Source: Varunaivibrio sulfuroxidans
GTDB lineage: Bacteria; Pseudomonadota; Alphaproteobacteria; Rhodospirillales; Magnetovibrionaceae
Reading direction: 5' to 3'
Length of the DNA: 64,000 nt
NCBI RefSeq assembly: GCF_029318635.1
Contig: NZ_CP119676.1
Location: 2,865,001 to 2,929,000 of the forward strand
Under the pieces are notes generated by a model that was given only the letters and a program-made list of their open reading frames with translations, made no database searches and was not told the origin of the DNA. Positions 31,393-40,874 of this stretch are shown piece by piece (position 1 is the stretch's first letter; each line of letters opens with the position of its first letter). Position numbers and translations under genes: made by a program.

Positions 31393-31492
31393 TCTGGACC
31401 ATAACTTTGCGCGGCTTGGGGCTTTGCCGTCGCACCGCCAAGCGTTACAGTAGGGCGTGCCTAAGTATAGAACAAGAACAGTGAATATCCCC

Positions 31493-32605
31493 ATGGAAAA
31501 AGCGTCCGAAACGCCCCCCTTCTCGCGGGATGCGCGCGCGCGTCTGCAAGGTTCCCTGTTGGCGTGGTACGATCGCACGTACCGGGAGCTGCCGTGGCGG
31601 ACGCCGCCGAGGGGAGGCGAAAACGGAGATACGCCCGGCGCCGATCCTTATCGGGTTTGGCTCTCCGAGATCATGCTCCAGCAGACCACGGTGGCGACGG
31701 TTATCCCATACTATCGCGCGTTCCTGTCGCGCTGGCCCGATGTCGCGGCCTTGGCGCGCGCGCCTCTGGACGACGTTCTTCATGCCTGGCAAGGTCTGGG
31801 CTACTACGCGCGGGCGCGCAATTTACATCGCTGCGCACGTCAGATCGTATCGCAATGGGGGGGGCGGTTTCCCTCTCGTGAGGCCGATTTACGCGCCTTA
31901 TCCGGGGTAGGTCCCTATACGGCGGCGGCGATCATGGCGATCGCCTTCGGGCAGAAGGCGACCCCCGTCGATGGTAATGTGGTGCGGGTGACGGCGCGTC
32001 TCTTCTGCGTATCCACAGCGCTTCCCCACGCACGCGCCGAGATCGAAGCCCTCGCCGGAACCTTGACGGCGGATCGCCGACCGGGTGATTTCGCCCAGGC
32101 GATGATGGATCTGGGGGCGACGGTGTGCACGGCGAAAAAGGCGCTTTGCGTCCACTGTCCGTGGAAGGGCGACTGCCGCGCCCATGCGCGGGGGACGCCG
32201 CTGGACTACCCGCGGAAAACGGCGAAGAAGAAAAAGCCGACGCGCCATGGCGTCGCCTATTGGTTGCGCCGCCCAGATGGGGATGTCTTCTTTCAACGTC
32301 GAGAAGAAAAAGGCCTGCTGGGGGGGATGATGGGAATTCCCATGTCTCCCTTGGAAGAACAAAAAATAGGCCCTAACGCCGCCGCGCGTTTCGCGCCCGT
32401 AGCGGGAGATATTACCTTTCTATCGGGTGTCGTGATCCATGTTTTTACCCATTTTCGTCTAGAATTGATGGTTTGCGTGCTCGTCCCTCGTGTAGGCGAT
32501 GATATTCCCGGGATGTGGGTCCGCGAGTCCCATTTTTCGGATATTGCCCTGCCGACGTTGATGAAAAAAATAATTAGTCACGTTCGAGTAAATGGATTGC
32601 AATAG
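31493..32605 (+). CDS. mutY: A/G-specific adenine DNA glycosylase MutY
   Basis: MutY removes adenine mispaired with 8-oxoguanine. The 370-residue protein has the glycosylase core ELPWRTPP, EIMLQQTTV with the catalytic glutamate, the helix-hairpin-helix LSGVGPYTAAAI and VDGNVVRV with the catalytic aspartate. The four-cysteine iron-sulfur loop is C-x6-C-x2-C-x5-C, starting at CTAKKALC. The C-terminal third is the NUDIX-like 8-oxoG recognition domain. Start ATG at 31493 matches the family; a GTG at 31457 would add 12 residues. It is divergent from dciA. Confidence 0.95.
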   Translation: MEKASETPPFSRDARARLQGSLLAWYDRTYRELPWRTPPRGGENGDTPGADPYRVWLSEIMLQQTTVATVIPYYRAFLSRWPDVAALARAPLDDVLHAWQGLGYYARARNLHRCARQIVSQWGGRFPSREADLRALSGVGPYTAAAIMAIAFGQKATPVDGNVVRVTARLFCVSTALPHARAEIEALAGTLTADRRPGDFAQAMMDLGATVCTAKKALCVHCPWKGDCRAHARGTPLDYPRKTAKKKKPTRHGVAYWLRRPDGDVFFQRREEKGLLGGMMGIPMSPLEEQKIGPNAAARFAPVAGDITFLSGVVIHVFTHFRLELMVCVLVPRVGDDIPGMWVRESHFSDIALPTLMKKIISHVRVNGLQ

Positions 32606-32722
32606 ACAAAAATGAAATTATGTGAATTGATCGAGTGACCATTTATCAGAGATGATGCCTTTTTATGATCTATGCGTTTCGTGTGTTCTTGGTTGTATTG
32701 ATGAGGGGAGCGCGAACATAGG

Positions 32723-34192
32723 ATGGTAACTTACACTAGGCCTCGTGTACTTCTTGTCGAGGATACGATTCCGCTGGCGCGCACGTATATTTCATATTTG
32801 AAAAACGAGCCCTACGACGTCACCCATGTCGCAACGGGAGACTTGGCCATGCGGGCGTTGGAGAGAGAGCCCCCCGAGGTCGTTCTTCTCGATTTGATGC
32901 TTCCCGACATGAACGGCCTGGATATCCTGCGCCATGTCGGGGCGTTCGAGTTGCCGTGCGTGGTGATTGTAATCACGGCCAACGCGTCGGTGAACACCGC
33001 CGTCGAGGCGATGCACTTGGGCGCAGCGGATTTTCTGCTCAAGCCGTTTTCCGCGGGCCGATTGACGACAACCATAAAGAATGCCCTCGAGCGTCATCGT
33101 CTGACAAAAATTGTCGAGACCTACCAAAAGGATATCGACCGTCAGGAATATTGCGGTTTTATCGGCTCCTCGCTGGCCATGCAGGCGGTTTATCGTATTA
33201 TCGATAGCGCCGCACCCAGCAAAGCCACGGTGTTCATCACCGGCGAAAGCGGCACCGGAAAAGAGGTTACCGCCGAAGCCGTGCACAACCAAAGTCCGCG
33301 CAAGGACAGGGCGTTCGTCGCTATCAATTGTGGGGCGATCCCTCGCGATTTGATGGAGAGTGAAATTTTCGGTCACGTCAAGGGCGCTTTCACCGGGGCG
33401 CTGAGCGAACGCGAGGGGGCCGCCCGCCGCGCCGAAGGCGGTACGCTGTTCCTCGACGAAATCTGCGAAATGGATATGGACCTGCAGACCAAGTTGCTGC
33501 GCTTTATTCAGACCGGGACTTTTCAGAAGGTCGGTGGCGGCACGCTGGAATCGGTCGATATTCGCTTCGTCTGCGCGACCAATAAAGATCCGATGGAAGA
33601 GGTCGCCGCGGGGCGGTTTCGCGAAGATCTGTTTTACCGCCTGCATGTCATTCCCGTTCATCTACCGCCGCTGCGTGAACGCGAAAGCGACGTATTGAGC
33701 ATTGCTCAGTTTTTTTTGGATCGGTTCGCCCAGGAAGAAGGCAAAAAATTCGAACGCCTGGCGCCCGATGTGACGGCCGTTTTTCTGCGCTATCCCTGGC
33801 CTGGGAATGTTCGGCAAGTGCAAAATGTGTTACGCAATATCGTGGTGCTGAACGATGGCGCGGAAATCGATGCGGAGATGCTGCCCGCGCCCTTGGATGA
33901 GTATGCCCGGAATTTCCCCAGGGCGGACGCGGGAACCGGTTTGCCGCCGACGAACGGCGCCGCGCCGACGTCCGAGGAGGAAGATCGCGCCGTGGCGGTA
34001 GGCGTGGCGCGGGAAAAAGCCCAATGTTTTCCTATCCAAGAGGACGACATCCGCCCCCTTGAGGAAACGGAACGGGTGATTATCGAGCACGCGATCGCTT
34101 TGTGTGGGGATAATGTGCCCAAGGCCGCCGCGCGCCTGGGGGTCAGCGCATCGACCCTTTATCGCAAGCGGGCGGGGTGGGATGAAGAGTGA
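32723..34192 (+). CDS. LuxO-like sigma-54-dependent response regulator
   Basis: A 489-residue NtrC-family activator: receiver domain (1-120) with acidic pocket E13-D14 and phosphoacceptor D57, AAA+ domain with Walker A GESGTGKE, the sigma-54 contact loop GAFTGA and Walker B LFLDEI, and a C-terminal Fis-type helix-turn-helix (KAAARLGVSASTLYRK). Over its length it resembles Vibrio LuxO, for example in FIGSSLAMQAVYRIIDSA and LRFIQTGTFQKVGG, more than NtrC or DctD. It would activate sigma-54 promoters when phosphorylated. An Hpt protein is encoded convergently 32 bases downstream, as expected for a LuxU/LuxO phosphorelay. Confidence 0.88.
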   Translation: MVTYTRPRVLLVEDTIPLARTYISYLKNEPYDVTHVATGDLAMRALEREPPEVVLLDLMLPDMNGLDILRHVGAFELPCVVIVITANASVNTAVEAMHLGAADFLLKPFSAGRLTTTIKNALERHRLTKIVETYQKDIDRQEYCGFIGSSLAMQAVYRIIDSAAPSKATVFITGESGTGKEVTAEAVHNQSPRKDRAFVAINCGAIPRDLMESEIFGHVKGAFTGALSEREGAARRAEGGTLFLDEICEMDMDLQTKLLRFIQTGTFQKVGGGTLESVDIRFVCATNKDPMEEVAAGRFREDLFYRLHVIPVHLPPLRERESDVLSIAQFFLDRFAQEEGKKFERLAPDVTAVFLRYPWPGNVRQVQNVLRNIVVLNDGAEIDAEMLPAPLDEYARNFPRADAGTGLPPTNGAAPTSEEEDRAVAVGVAREKAQCFPIQEDDIRPLEETERVIIEHAIALCGDNVPKAAARLGVSASTLYRKRAGWDEE

Positions 34193-34224
34193 GCCGGCGT
34201 TCAGGGACCTCGCACCGCGCGCGC

Positions 34225-34584
34225 CTAAGCTTGAACGCCCTCCAAGTAATCGAAAAGAAGCTGAAGAGAAGGGGAGATGTGTTTCTCGATGGCGGCCGCA
34301 TGTTGGCGCGCCGAAGGGGCGTCGCCGCTTTTGCATGTCGATTCGAGTAACGATGACCTGTCGCCCAAACTCTCCGTACCATAGGTGTACGCCAAGCTTT
34401 TTAGGGAGTGCGCGTCCTCGACCATGCGCCCGATATCGCCGGAGACGTTCATGGCGGAGATGTGTTTGACGCGTCGGCGGGCGTCATCGGCAAACATCCG
34501 GCACAATTCCAATGCGGCTTCATAGCCGACATCGCGGACCAACTGCGCAACGACTTCCACGTTCAGGCGCGGCGGAGTATTCAT
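34225..34584 (-). CDS. Hpt domain phosphotransfer protein (LuxU-like)
   Basis: A 119-residue single-domain protein with the histidine phosphotransfer motif AHSLKSLAYTYG, phosphorylatable H59, in a four-helix-bundle-sized chain. Such proteins carry phosphate between receiver domains. It has no kinase or receiver part of its own. Its place beside the LuxO-like regulator suggests that this is the immediate donor to D57 of that protein. The general order resembles luxU next to luxO in vibrios, but here the two genes are convergent rather than co-transcribed. Confidence 0.85.
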   Translation of the reverse strand: MNTPPRLNVEVVAQLVRDVGYEAALELCRMFADDARRRVKHISAMNVSGDIGRMVEDAHSLKSLAYTYGTESLGDRSSLLESTCKSGDAPSARQHAAAIEKHISPSLQLLFDYLEGVQA

Positions 34585-34698
34585 CGCAACCCTTCCCTGT
34601 TGGACCGAGAAGGGCGGCCTTTCTCGGTCGCTTCGAGCATCCCGGAAAAAGCATGGCGCACGCCGTCCGGCTCGACCTATCGCATCATGCGTCTCGCA

Positions 34699-35229
34699 TC
34701 ATGCGTCGTATGATATCAGAGAATCGAAGGGGACATCAATCCGGCTGCGTCCATTGAGGAAGGTTAACTCAATGATGCCTGCGGCTCCGACAACGTTACC
34801 GCCGACTTTTTTGCACAGCTCTATGGTTGCATTCAAGGTTCCTCCAGTGGCCAGAAGGTCGTCGAGAACGACGACCCGCTGCCCGGGCGCCAAGGCGTCA
34901 TCTTGAAGGGCGATGGCGTCGGTGCCGTACTCAAGGTCGTATTCGTGTTCCACCGTCTTTCCGGGAAGCTTTCCGCGTTTGCGCGCCATCACGAAGCCGC
35001 ACCCCAGTTTCAGCGCCAACGGCGCCGCGACTAAAAATCCTCGCGACTCGATGCCGACAAGGATATCCGGACGGTGTTGGCCGACGATCTTGGCCATCCG
35101 CCCCATGGCGACTTGCCATGCGTCGGGGTGGGAAAGCAACGTCGAGATATCGTAAAAAAGGATACCCTTTTTAGGAAAATCGGGGATCGCGCGAATATGA
35201 TCTTTAATGTCCATAGGTGTGTGTTCCAT
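34699..35229 (-). CDS. apt: Adenine phosphoribosyltransferase
   Basis: Apt salvages adenine to AMP using PRPP. The 176-residue protein has the family sequences [15 protein letters not shown] near residues 15-29, [14 protein letters not shown] near 59-72, and the PRPP-binding [14 protein letters not shown] near 118-131. A second ATG at 35214 (MDIKDHIR) is an equally possible start. It has no evident link to its signalling neighbours. Confidence 0.95.
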   Translation of the reverse strand: MEHTPMDIKDHIRAIPDFPKKGILFYDISTLLSHPDAWQVAMGRMAKIVGQHRPDILVGIESRGFLVAAPLALKLGCGFVMARKRGKLPGKTVEHEYDLEYGTDAIALQDDALAPGQRVVVLDDLLATGGTLNATIELCKKVGGNVVGAAGIIELTFLNGRSRIDVPFDSLISYDA

Positions 35230-35526
35230 AGGCCGTTGTTATCCGAAAAAATGGCGGGCTGAAAAAAAGAAAGGACAATCATAGCGATCCGTTACGCGAC
35301 CGGCAATCCGGCTTGGCTTTGAAAACAAAAATATACGTATTGTTTTTGCTGTCGAAGGGTTCATTTGGGAGGGGTCTGGAAAAAAGGTTAATGTTGGCGG
35401 TTGGAAACCCCAAGTAAGAGAGAGCCGAGGAAGATGCGTCGTTCGGAGGTTTTTGTGAGCGATGGAGACGGCGGGTACCCCACGCCCTGCGCTGTCGTCA
35501 TATGATTTTTATCTTGGGAGGATCCT
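35230..35526. other. apt-TAXI divergent intergenic region
   Basis: About 300 bases between divergent genes. It holds an AT-rich near-palindrome centred on TACGTA (about 35324-35349, CAAAAATA on one side and TTGTTTTTG on the other). The rest shows no clear gene or promoter hexamers. The binding site GGGAGGATCCT precedes the TAXI gene. Confidence 0.5.
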
Positions 35527-36513
35527 ATGAAGAAATTTGCCGTGATGGCGTTGATGGTGGCCGTGATTGGCGCCGCCTTCGGCCTTGGCGCGCCGGGCGC
35601 CAAGGCGGCATCCGGAAAGTTCATCACCATCGGTACCGGCGGCGTGACCGGGGTATATTATCCAACGGGCGGAGCCATTTGTAGCCTTATCAACAAGGAG
35701 CGCAAAGACTATGGCGTACGCTGCTCCGTGAGGCGTACAAACGGGTCGATATACAACCTTAACGCCATACGTTCCGGTGCGTTGGACATGGGCGTCGTTC
35801 AATCCGATTCACAGTTCCATGCCTACTACGGGACGGGAAATCCGATCTTTATTGCGGCGGGTCCCTTTAAAAAACTACGCGCGGTGTTTTCCATCCACCC
35901 CGAACCGTTCACCATCGTCGCCCGTGCCGACAGCGGCATTAAGACCCTGGCCGACCTTAAGGGCAAACGTGTCAACATCGGCAATCCCGAATCCGGTCAG
36001 CGTGGCACCATGGAGGCTGTGATGCGGGCGTTGGGTTGGACGAAAAGCGATTTCGCCCTGGCTTTGGAATTGAAGTCGTCCGAACAGTCGGCGGCTCTGT
36101 GCGACGATAAGATCGACGCCATGGTTTTTTCGGTCGGTCATCCGTCCGATTCCATCAGGGACGCCACCACGGCTTGTGACGGCGTTCTCGTTCCCGCGAC
36201 CGGCCCCGCGATCGATAAGCTGGTTAGGGATAACGGCTACTACCGTTACGCCACCATCCCAGGCGGCATGTATCGTGGGAACCCTAAGGATGTCAAAACC
36301 TTCGGCGTCGGTGCGACGTTGGTGACCTCGTCCGACGTTTCCGTGGATGTCGTCTACACGGTGGTTAAGGCGGTGTTTGAGCACTTCGATGAATTCAAGA
36401 AGCTGCACCCGGCGTTTAAGAACTTGAAAAAATCGCAAATGATCAAGGATGGACTGTCCGCGCCGCTGCACCCCGGTGCGATCAAGTACGACAAGGAAGC
36501 GGGCTTGATGTAA
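35527..36513 (+). CDS. TAXI-family periplasmic solute receptor (orphan)
   Basis: A 328-residue TAXI protein, the class of receptor that serves TRAP transporters. It has a signal peptide (cleavage near GAKA, about residue 27), then [35 protein letters not shown] and [17 protein letters not shown], all typical. A good ribosome binding site precedes the ATG. TAXI receptors normally lie next to a fused TRAP permease gene; none is present here. The next gene downstream on the same strand is a membrane histidine kinase, so it may act as a ligand sensor rather than in uptake. Ligand unknown (family members bind glutamate, alpha-ketoglutarate and similar small acids). Confidence 0.9.
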   Translation: MKKFAVMALMVAVIGAAFGLGAPGAKAASGKFITIGTGGVTGVYYPTGGAICSLINKERKDYGVRCSVRRTNGSIYNLNAIRSGALDMGVVQSDSQFHAYYGTGNPIFIAAGPFKKLRAVFSIHPEPFTIVARADSGIKTLADLKGKRVNIGNPESGQRGTMEAVMRALGWTKSDFALALELKSSEQSAALCDDKIDAMVFSVGHPSDSIRDATTACDGVLVPATGPAIDKLVRDNGYYRYATIPGGMYRGNPKDVKTFGVGATLVTSSDVSVDVVYTVVKAVFEHFDEFKKLHPAFKNLKKSQMIKDGLSAPLHPGAIKYDKEAGLM

Positions 36514-36745
36514 GGAACCCCTTCCCGGAGAGCGCGTTCCCGTACATTTTAGGGCCGGGTCAACGGTTTTCTCCATTGCGCGAGGTCGATGCCTTCTCCG
36601 GTCGCGTGCGTGCGGGTTTCTTCGTGGGGGAATAATGGGGGGAGAAAATAACGGAGCAAGAAAAATACATTTCTTTTGCGCCGTTACGCCCCATTTATAG
36701 AGCGGGAGACCGGATGTTTGGCGCGCGCGATGGAATTTTAGGTTT
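36514..36745 (+). other. TAXI-kinase intergenic region
   Basis: About 230 bases with no gene. It includes a purine-rich AT-rich patch (near 36630-36670). I see no convincing promoter hexamers or terminator, so the receptor and kinase could share a transcript or not. The kinase start has only a weak ribosome binding site (TTTTAGG). Confidence 0.4.
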
Positions 36746-39226
36746 ATGCAAGGCGATAAAGGTCAAGGGCTTCGGCCTCGCAGGTTCACGTTAGAACAAC
36801 GTTTACTGCTTTTTTGGCTGGGATCGCTATTTGGCGCGGTGCTTTTGGTCGGCCTCGTGTTTACATACCAGATCAAATCCCACATGCAGGACAATGCGCG
36901 CGCCAAATTGGAAGAAACCTTGCTTCATGTGCGCACCGGCCTGACGACATACACCCTGCATTTAGAGGATATCGCCAATGTGCTTGCCCGGCAGGGCGAA
37001 CTCGTTGCGTTGACGCAATCCATCGCCATGGACGACCCTTTCGTGGCGATGGACGTTGCCGTGCAAAGGGTGCGATTGGCCGATGAATTGGAGGAACGCA
37101 TCGGCGAATCGCACCTGGATTTTATCGCCGCCCTGGATATTCATGGGCGATTGAACGCGTTTGTCGAGCGCCCCGCCGACGAGAAAAGCGAGGAAGGGAC
37201 TTCCTCCCTACCGATTGTGAAAGGTTACCGAGCCGGGCGGGGAAAAGACGCGGTCCTTTTTATGAAAGATCGTGTTGATGGCGAATTTCATGTTTTGTTT
37301 GGCGGGCGAACTTTCGCCGAACGGATCGTCCGTCTGGGCATGAATTTTCCAAACACCTCCTTCTACCTGAGTGATGGGCGTTATTTATATCGGGCCGCCG
37401 CGCGCGCCCTTGTCCAAAGAAGTATCCGAGGAGGGAGCCAACCGTTGGGTCAAATCGTTGTGGCGCGGCGCATCGATGCGGACTTCATCGAAAGAGTGAC
37501 GGCGCATCCCGGCATAAATTTTTCGTATTTTATTGGAAGTCCGGCGCACAATGTCGGGACGTTGCGCGCTCCGTCGGCCGTGCGCGGGGCTTTTGAGAAT
37601 ATCGGCGCCGTCGCCGATCTTTTTGCTCAAAAAATGTCCCACGCCCTTGCCTCCACCGGAGGGTATTACTTGGAAGGGGGCAAGGTCAGCCTGCTTGACG
37701 GTCGCCGAGCTTATTTCTTCGCCGGCGTCAGCAAGGGCGAAGTCGTGCAAGAAATCGAGGCGTTTTCGGTAGCGAGCCTCGAAACCATGGCCCTTATCGC
37801 CTTGTTGGTGCTGCCGATCGGAATTTATTTGCTGCGCCGGCTGATTACAACGCCGCTGGCGCTGTTGCGCCACGGCGCGCAACAGATCACCGAAGGACGC
37901 TATGGCGCCTTGGTCAATTTTCGTCCGGGGGATGAATTGGGGGATCTCGCCCGGTCGTTTAACGTCATGTCCGATAGCGTCCGCGCCCGTGAAAACGATT
38001 TGCGCGTCCTGTCGTTCGAATTGGAAGACCTGGTGCGCGAACGGACGCGCGCGCTTGAACTGGAGATGTCTGAACGCGCGCGCGCGCAGGCGATGCTGAA
38101 GACGGTTATCGACAATCTTGCCGATACCATCATCACCACCGATTGCGATGGGTATATTTTGAGCGTCAATCCGGCGGGGTTGGAGATGTTCGGTTATGGC
38201 GAGACGGAACTCCTGGGCCAGAAGGTCGGCATCCTGATGCCTTCTCAAATATCGGCGCGCCATGACGCCTATATGCGGGCGTACGAAGGGGGTGTTCGAT
38301 CAAAGATTATCGGTGTGGGGCGGCAATTGGAAGGTCGCCGCAAGGGCGGCGCGATGTTTCCCATGGAGGTTGCGATCAGTGAATTTACCATCGATGAGAA
38401 GCGGTATTTCACCGGAATTTTGCGTGATATTACCCAACGAAGGCAGGCCGAGCAGGATCTAATCGACGCCAAGTTCAGGGCGGAAAAAGCCAGCCGTGCG
38501 AAATCCAAATTGTTGTCATCGGTGAGCCATGAGTTGAGGACTCCGATGAACGCCATTATCGGTTTCGGGGAATTATTGAAATTGGAGGGAGATAATCCTC
38601 TTGACGAAGATCAGCGCGCATATGTGACGCAAATCGTCGAGGCGGGCTCCCATCTCTTACATTTGATCGATGGCGTTTTACAGCTTGCCGACATGCAAAA
38701 CGAGACAATGGAATTGGTCCCGCAAGCCGTCCGGGCGCTTCCCATCATAGAGGCCTGCCTCGCCGGGATCGCGCCCGAGGTGGACGCACGCCGTCTCAGC
38801 GTTCAAAACGATTGCAAGGGGCGGGACCTTCCCGATATTTTCGTCGATCCAGGAGGGTTTGAGACCGTCCTCGAAAATTTGCTGTCCAACGCCGCCAGAT
38901 GCACCCGCCCCGGCGGCGAAGTGCGCGTCTCCTGCACTTTCATAGAGAACGGCGAGAACGGCAAACTTCGTTTTTCCGTTCGGGATATGGGGGGGGGTCT
39001 TGCCGAAGATAGTTTTGAAGACCTGTTTCACCCTCGGCGCCGGCTGGATAGCGGTGATGATGACGAGGAGGGGGTGCGCGTGGGCCTGGTCGTGGCGAAA
39101 AAAATAGCGACCGCCATGGGTTGTGAGATCGGTTTTGAAAGTGTGCTCGACGTCGGCAGCGTGATCTGGATAGATGTTGATCCCGTGGAGACTGATCTCG
39201 TGGTGACTAAAGAGACGCGGCCATAG
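36746..39226 (+). CDS. Membrane sensor histidine kinase with periplasmic sensor, HAMP and PAS domains
   Basis: An 826-residue kinase. Order: short cytoplasmic start, membrane helix 1 (about 20-43), a large periplasmic domain (about 45-340, the size of a double Cache-type sensor), membrane helix 2 (about 346-367), HAMP, a coiled region, a PAS domain (about 450-560, TDCDGYILSVNPAGLEMFGYGE), HisKA with phosphorylated H595 in SHELRTPMNAI, and a HATPase domain with N-box ENLLSN (N715) and a glycine-rich DMGGGLAED. There is no receiver or Hpt domain at the C-terminus. Neighbouring TAXI receptor, Hpt and LuxO-like genes suggest a shared pathway, which is inference. Confidence 0.9.
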   Translation: MQGDKGQGLRPRRFTLEQRLLLFWLGSLFGAVLLVGLVFTYQIKSHMQDNARAKLEETLLHVRTGLTTYTLHLEDIANVLARQGELVALTQSIAMDDPFVAMDVAVQRVRLADELEERIGESHLDFIAALDIHGRLNAFVERPADEKSEEGTSSLPIVKGYRAGRGKDAVLFMKDRVDGEFHVLFGGRTFAERIVRLGMNFPNTSFYLSDGRYLYRAAARALVQRSIRGGSQPLGQIVVARRIDADFIERVTAHPGINFSYFIGSPAHNVGTLRAPSAVRGAFENIGAVADLFAQKMSHALASTGGYYLEGGKVSLLDGRRAYFFAGVSKGEVVQEIEAFSVASLETMALIALLVLPIGIYLLRRLITTPLALLRHGAQQITEGRYGALVNFRPGDELGDLARSFNVMSDSVRARENDLRVLSFELEDLVRERTRALELEMSERARAQAMLKTVIDNLADTIITTDCDGYILSVNPAGLEMFGYGETELLGQKVGILMPSQISARHDAYMRAYEGGVRSKIIGVGRQLEGRRKGGAMFPMEVAISEFTIDEKRYFTGILRDITQRRQAEQDLIDAKFRAEKASRAKSKLLSSVSHELRTPMNAIIGFGELLKLEGDNPLDEDQRAYVTQIVEAGSHLLHLIDGVLQLADMQNETMELVPQAVRALPIIEACLAGIAPEVDARRLSVQNDCKGRDLPDIFVDPGGFETVLENLLSNAARCTRPGGEVRVSCTFIENGENGKLRFSVRDMGGGLAEDSFEDLFHPRRRLDSGDDDEEGVRVGLVVAKKIATAMGCEIGFESVLDVGSVIWIDVDPVETDLVVTKETRP

Positions 39227-39488
39227 CCCTTGGGTTTTAAATACCCTTAAAATTTCACACGGTAAAAATTCCGCGCCGGCGAGGGAGGTTCCTTTGGCGG
39301 CATACGGCCTTGCCGGGCACGAGATGGGTGTTTCTCCCAAAACTTTCTGGAGGGGGGGTTGACATTCGTTTTGAATAGTGTCGCTTTTGAAGAAATAAAT
39401 GCGCATCCACCACCGTCGATATACATTGTCGATGACGGGATGCGAACATATTGAAAAATATGATTTTTATAGGGAGAAGGGGCGTATC

Positions 39489-40757
39489 ATGCTTAAGAAA
39501 TTCCTATTACCCGCCGCTGTCGCGGTCATGGCGCTCGGTACGGTCGCGCAGGCGCGGGCGGTCGAGGTTTCGATTTCCTGCGGGGCCGTCGGGGCCGAGC
39601 TGAACATCTGTAAAAGCGGCGCCGAGGCCTGGGCGGCGAAAACCGGAAACACGGTCAAGGTCGTCTCGACTCCGAATTCGACGACGGAACGTTTGGCGTT
39701 GTATCAACAGCTTTTGGCCGCCCACGCCGGCGACATCGACGTTTTTCAAATCGACGTCATTTGGCCGGGCATTTTGGGACAGTATTTCATCGATTTAAAA
39801 AAGTACTCCAAGGGCGCGGAGAAAGCGCATTTCAAGGCGATCGTCGAGAACAATACCGTTGGCGGGCGTCTGGTGGCGATGCCCTGGTTCACCGATGCCG
39901 GGGTGCTTTACTACCGCAAGGACCTGCTGGAAAAATATGGCCTGTCTGTCCCCGCCACGTGGCGAGAGCTGACCGCCGATGCGCAAAAAATCCAAGATGG
40001 CGAGCGCGCCGCGGGCAATAAAAAATTCTGGGGCTTCGTGTTCCAGGGCAAGGCCTATGAGGGATTGACCTGCGATGCATTGGAGTGGGTTGATTCGTAC
40101 GGTGGCGGCGACATCGTCAACGCCAAGGGCGATATCACGATCAACAATCCCAAGGCGGTCGAGGCCTTGACCATGGCGGCGAGTTGGCCGGGCAAGATCG
40201 CCCCCGAGGGGGTGCTCAATTACGCCGAGGAGGAGGCCCGCGGCGTCTTCCAATCGGGTAATGCGGCGTTCATGCGTAACTGGCCTTATGCCTGGGCGTT
40301 GGGCAATTCGGCCGACAGTCCCGTGAAGGGGAAAATCGCCGTCGCCGCGCTGCCCAAAGGTGGGGTGAACGGCAAGAATACCGGCACCCTTGGCGGTTGG
40401 CAGTTGGCGGTGTCGAAATATTCCAAGCACCAGGCCGCCGCCGCGGATTTGGTGATGTATCTGACCAGCCGCGCCGAACAGAAGCGTCGCGCTATCGAAC
40501 GGTCATACAATCCGACGATTGTCAGTTTGTACGAAGATCCCGAGGTTCTGGCCGCCGTGCCGTTTTTCGGCTCTCTGCGCGCCACTTTCGCCAATGCGGT
40601 GGCACGTCCCTCACGGGTGACCGGCGCGAAATACAACCGCGTGTCCAGCGCGTTCTGGAATGCGGTGCATGACGTCCTGACCGGCAGGGCGACGGCCAAG
40701 GCGTCGCTGGCGCGCCTGGACGGCAATTTGAAGCGCATCAAGCGCGGCAAGTGGTAA
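39489..40757 (+). CDS. ABC transporter sugar-binding protein (alpha-glucoside type)
   Basis: A 422-residue periplasmic binding protein of the MalE/ThuE class. It has a signal peptide ([17 protein letters not shown] to about 23), the strand pair [31 protein letters not shown] near 58-88 found in trehalose, maltose and sucrose receptors, then [19 protein letters not shown] and [11 protein letters not shown]. The ATG at 39489 has GAGAAGGGG upstream; the frame extends 30 codons further but that part is not signal-like. It heads a six-gene operon laid out like aglEFGAK of rhizobia plus a fructokinase. Confidence 0.92.
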   Translation: MLKKFLLPAAVAVMALGTVAQARAVEVSISCGAVGAELNICKSGAEAWAAKTGNTVKVVSTPNSTTERLALYQQLLAAHAGDIDVFQIDVIWPGILGQYFIDLKKYSKGAEKAHFKAIVENNTVGGRLVAMPWFTDAGVLYYRKDLLEKYGLSVPATWRELTADAQKIQDGERAAGNKKFWGFVFQGKAYEGLTCDALEWVDSYGGGDIVNAKGDITINNPKAVEALTMAASWPGKIAPEGVLNYAEEEARGVFQSGNAAFMRNWPYAWALGNSADSPVKGKIAVAALPKGGVNGKNTGTLGGWQLAVSKYSKHQAAAADLVMYLTSRAEQKRRAIERSYNPTIVSLYEDPEVLAAVPFFGSLRATFANAVARPSRVTGAKYNRVSSAFWNAVHDVLTGRATAKASLARLDGNLKRIKRGKW

Positions 40758-40874
40758 CTTACAGGATGTAACGCGCCCATACGCCGACCACGGGAGGACG
40801 GACTTCGGTTTTCCCGCTGTCGGACGGGCGTGTTGCCGTTGGAGCATATTTTGGAGTGGGGGGCGTAAAAGGCC

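Noticed and set aside
39359-39400. Sigma-70 promoter of the sugar operon
   Set aside because: TTGACA is present at 39359-39364, but no acceptable -10 lies 16-18 bases downstream; the evidence is too weak to list as a feature.
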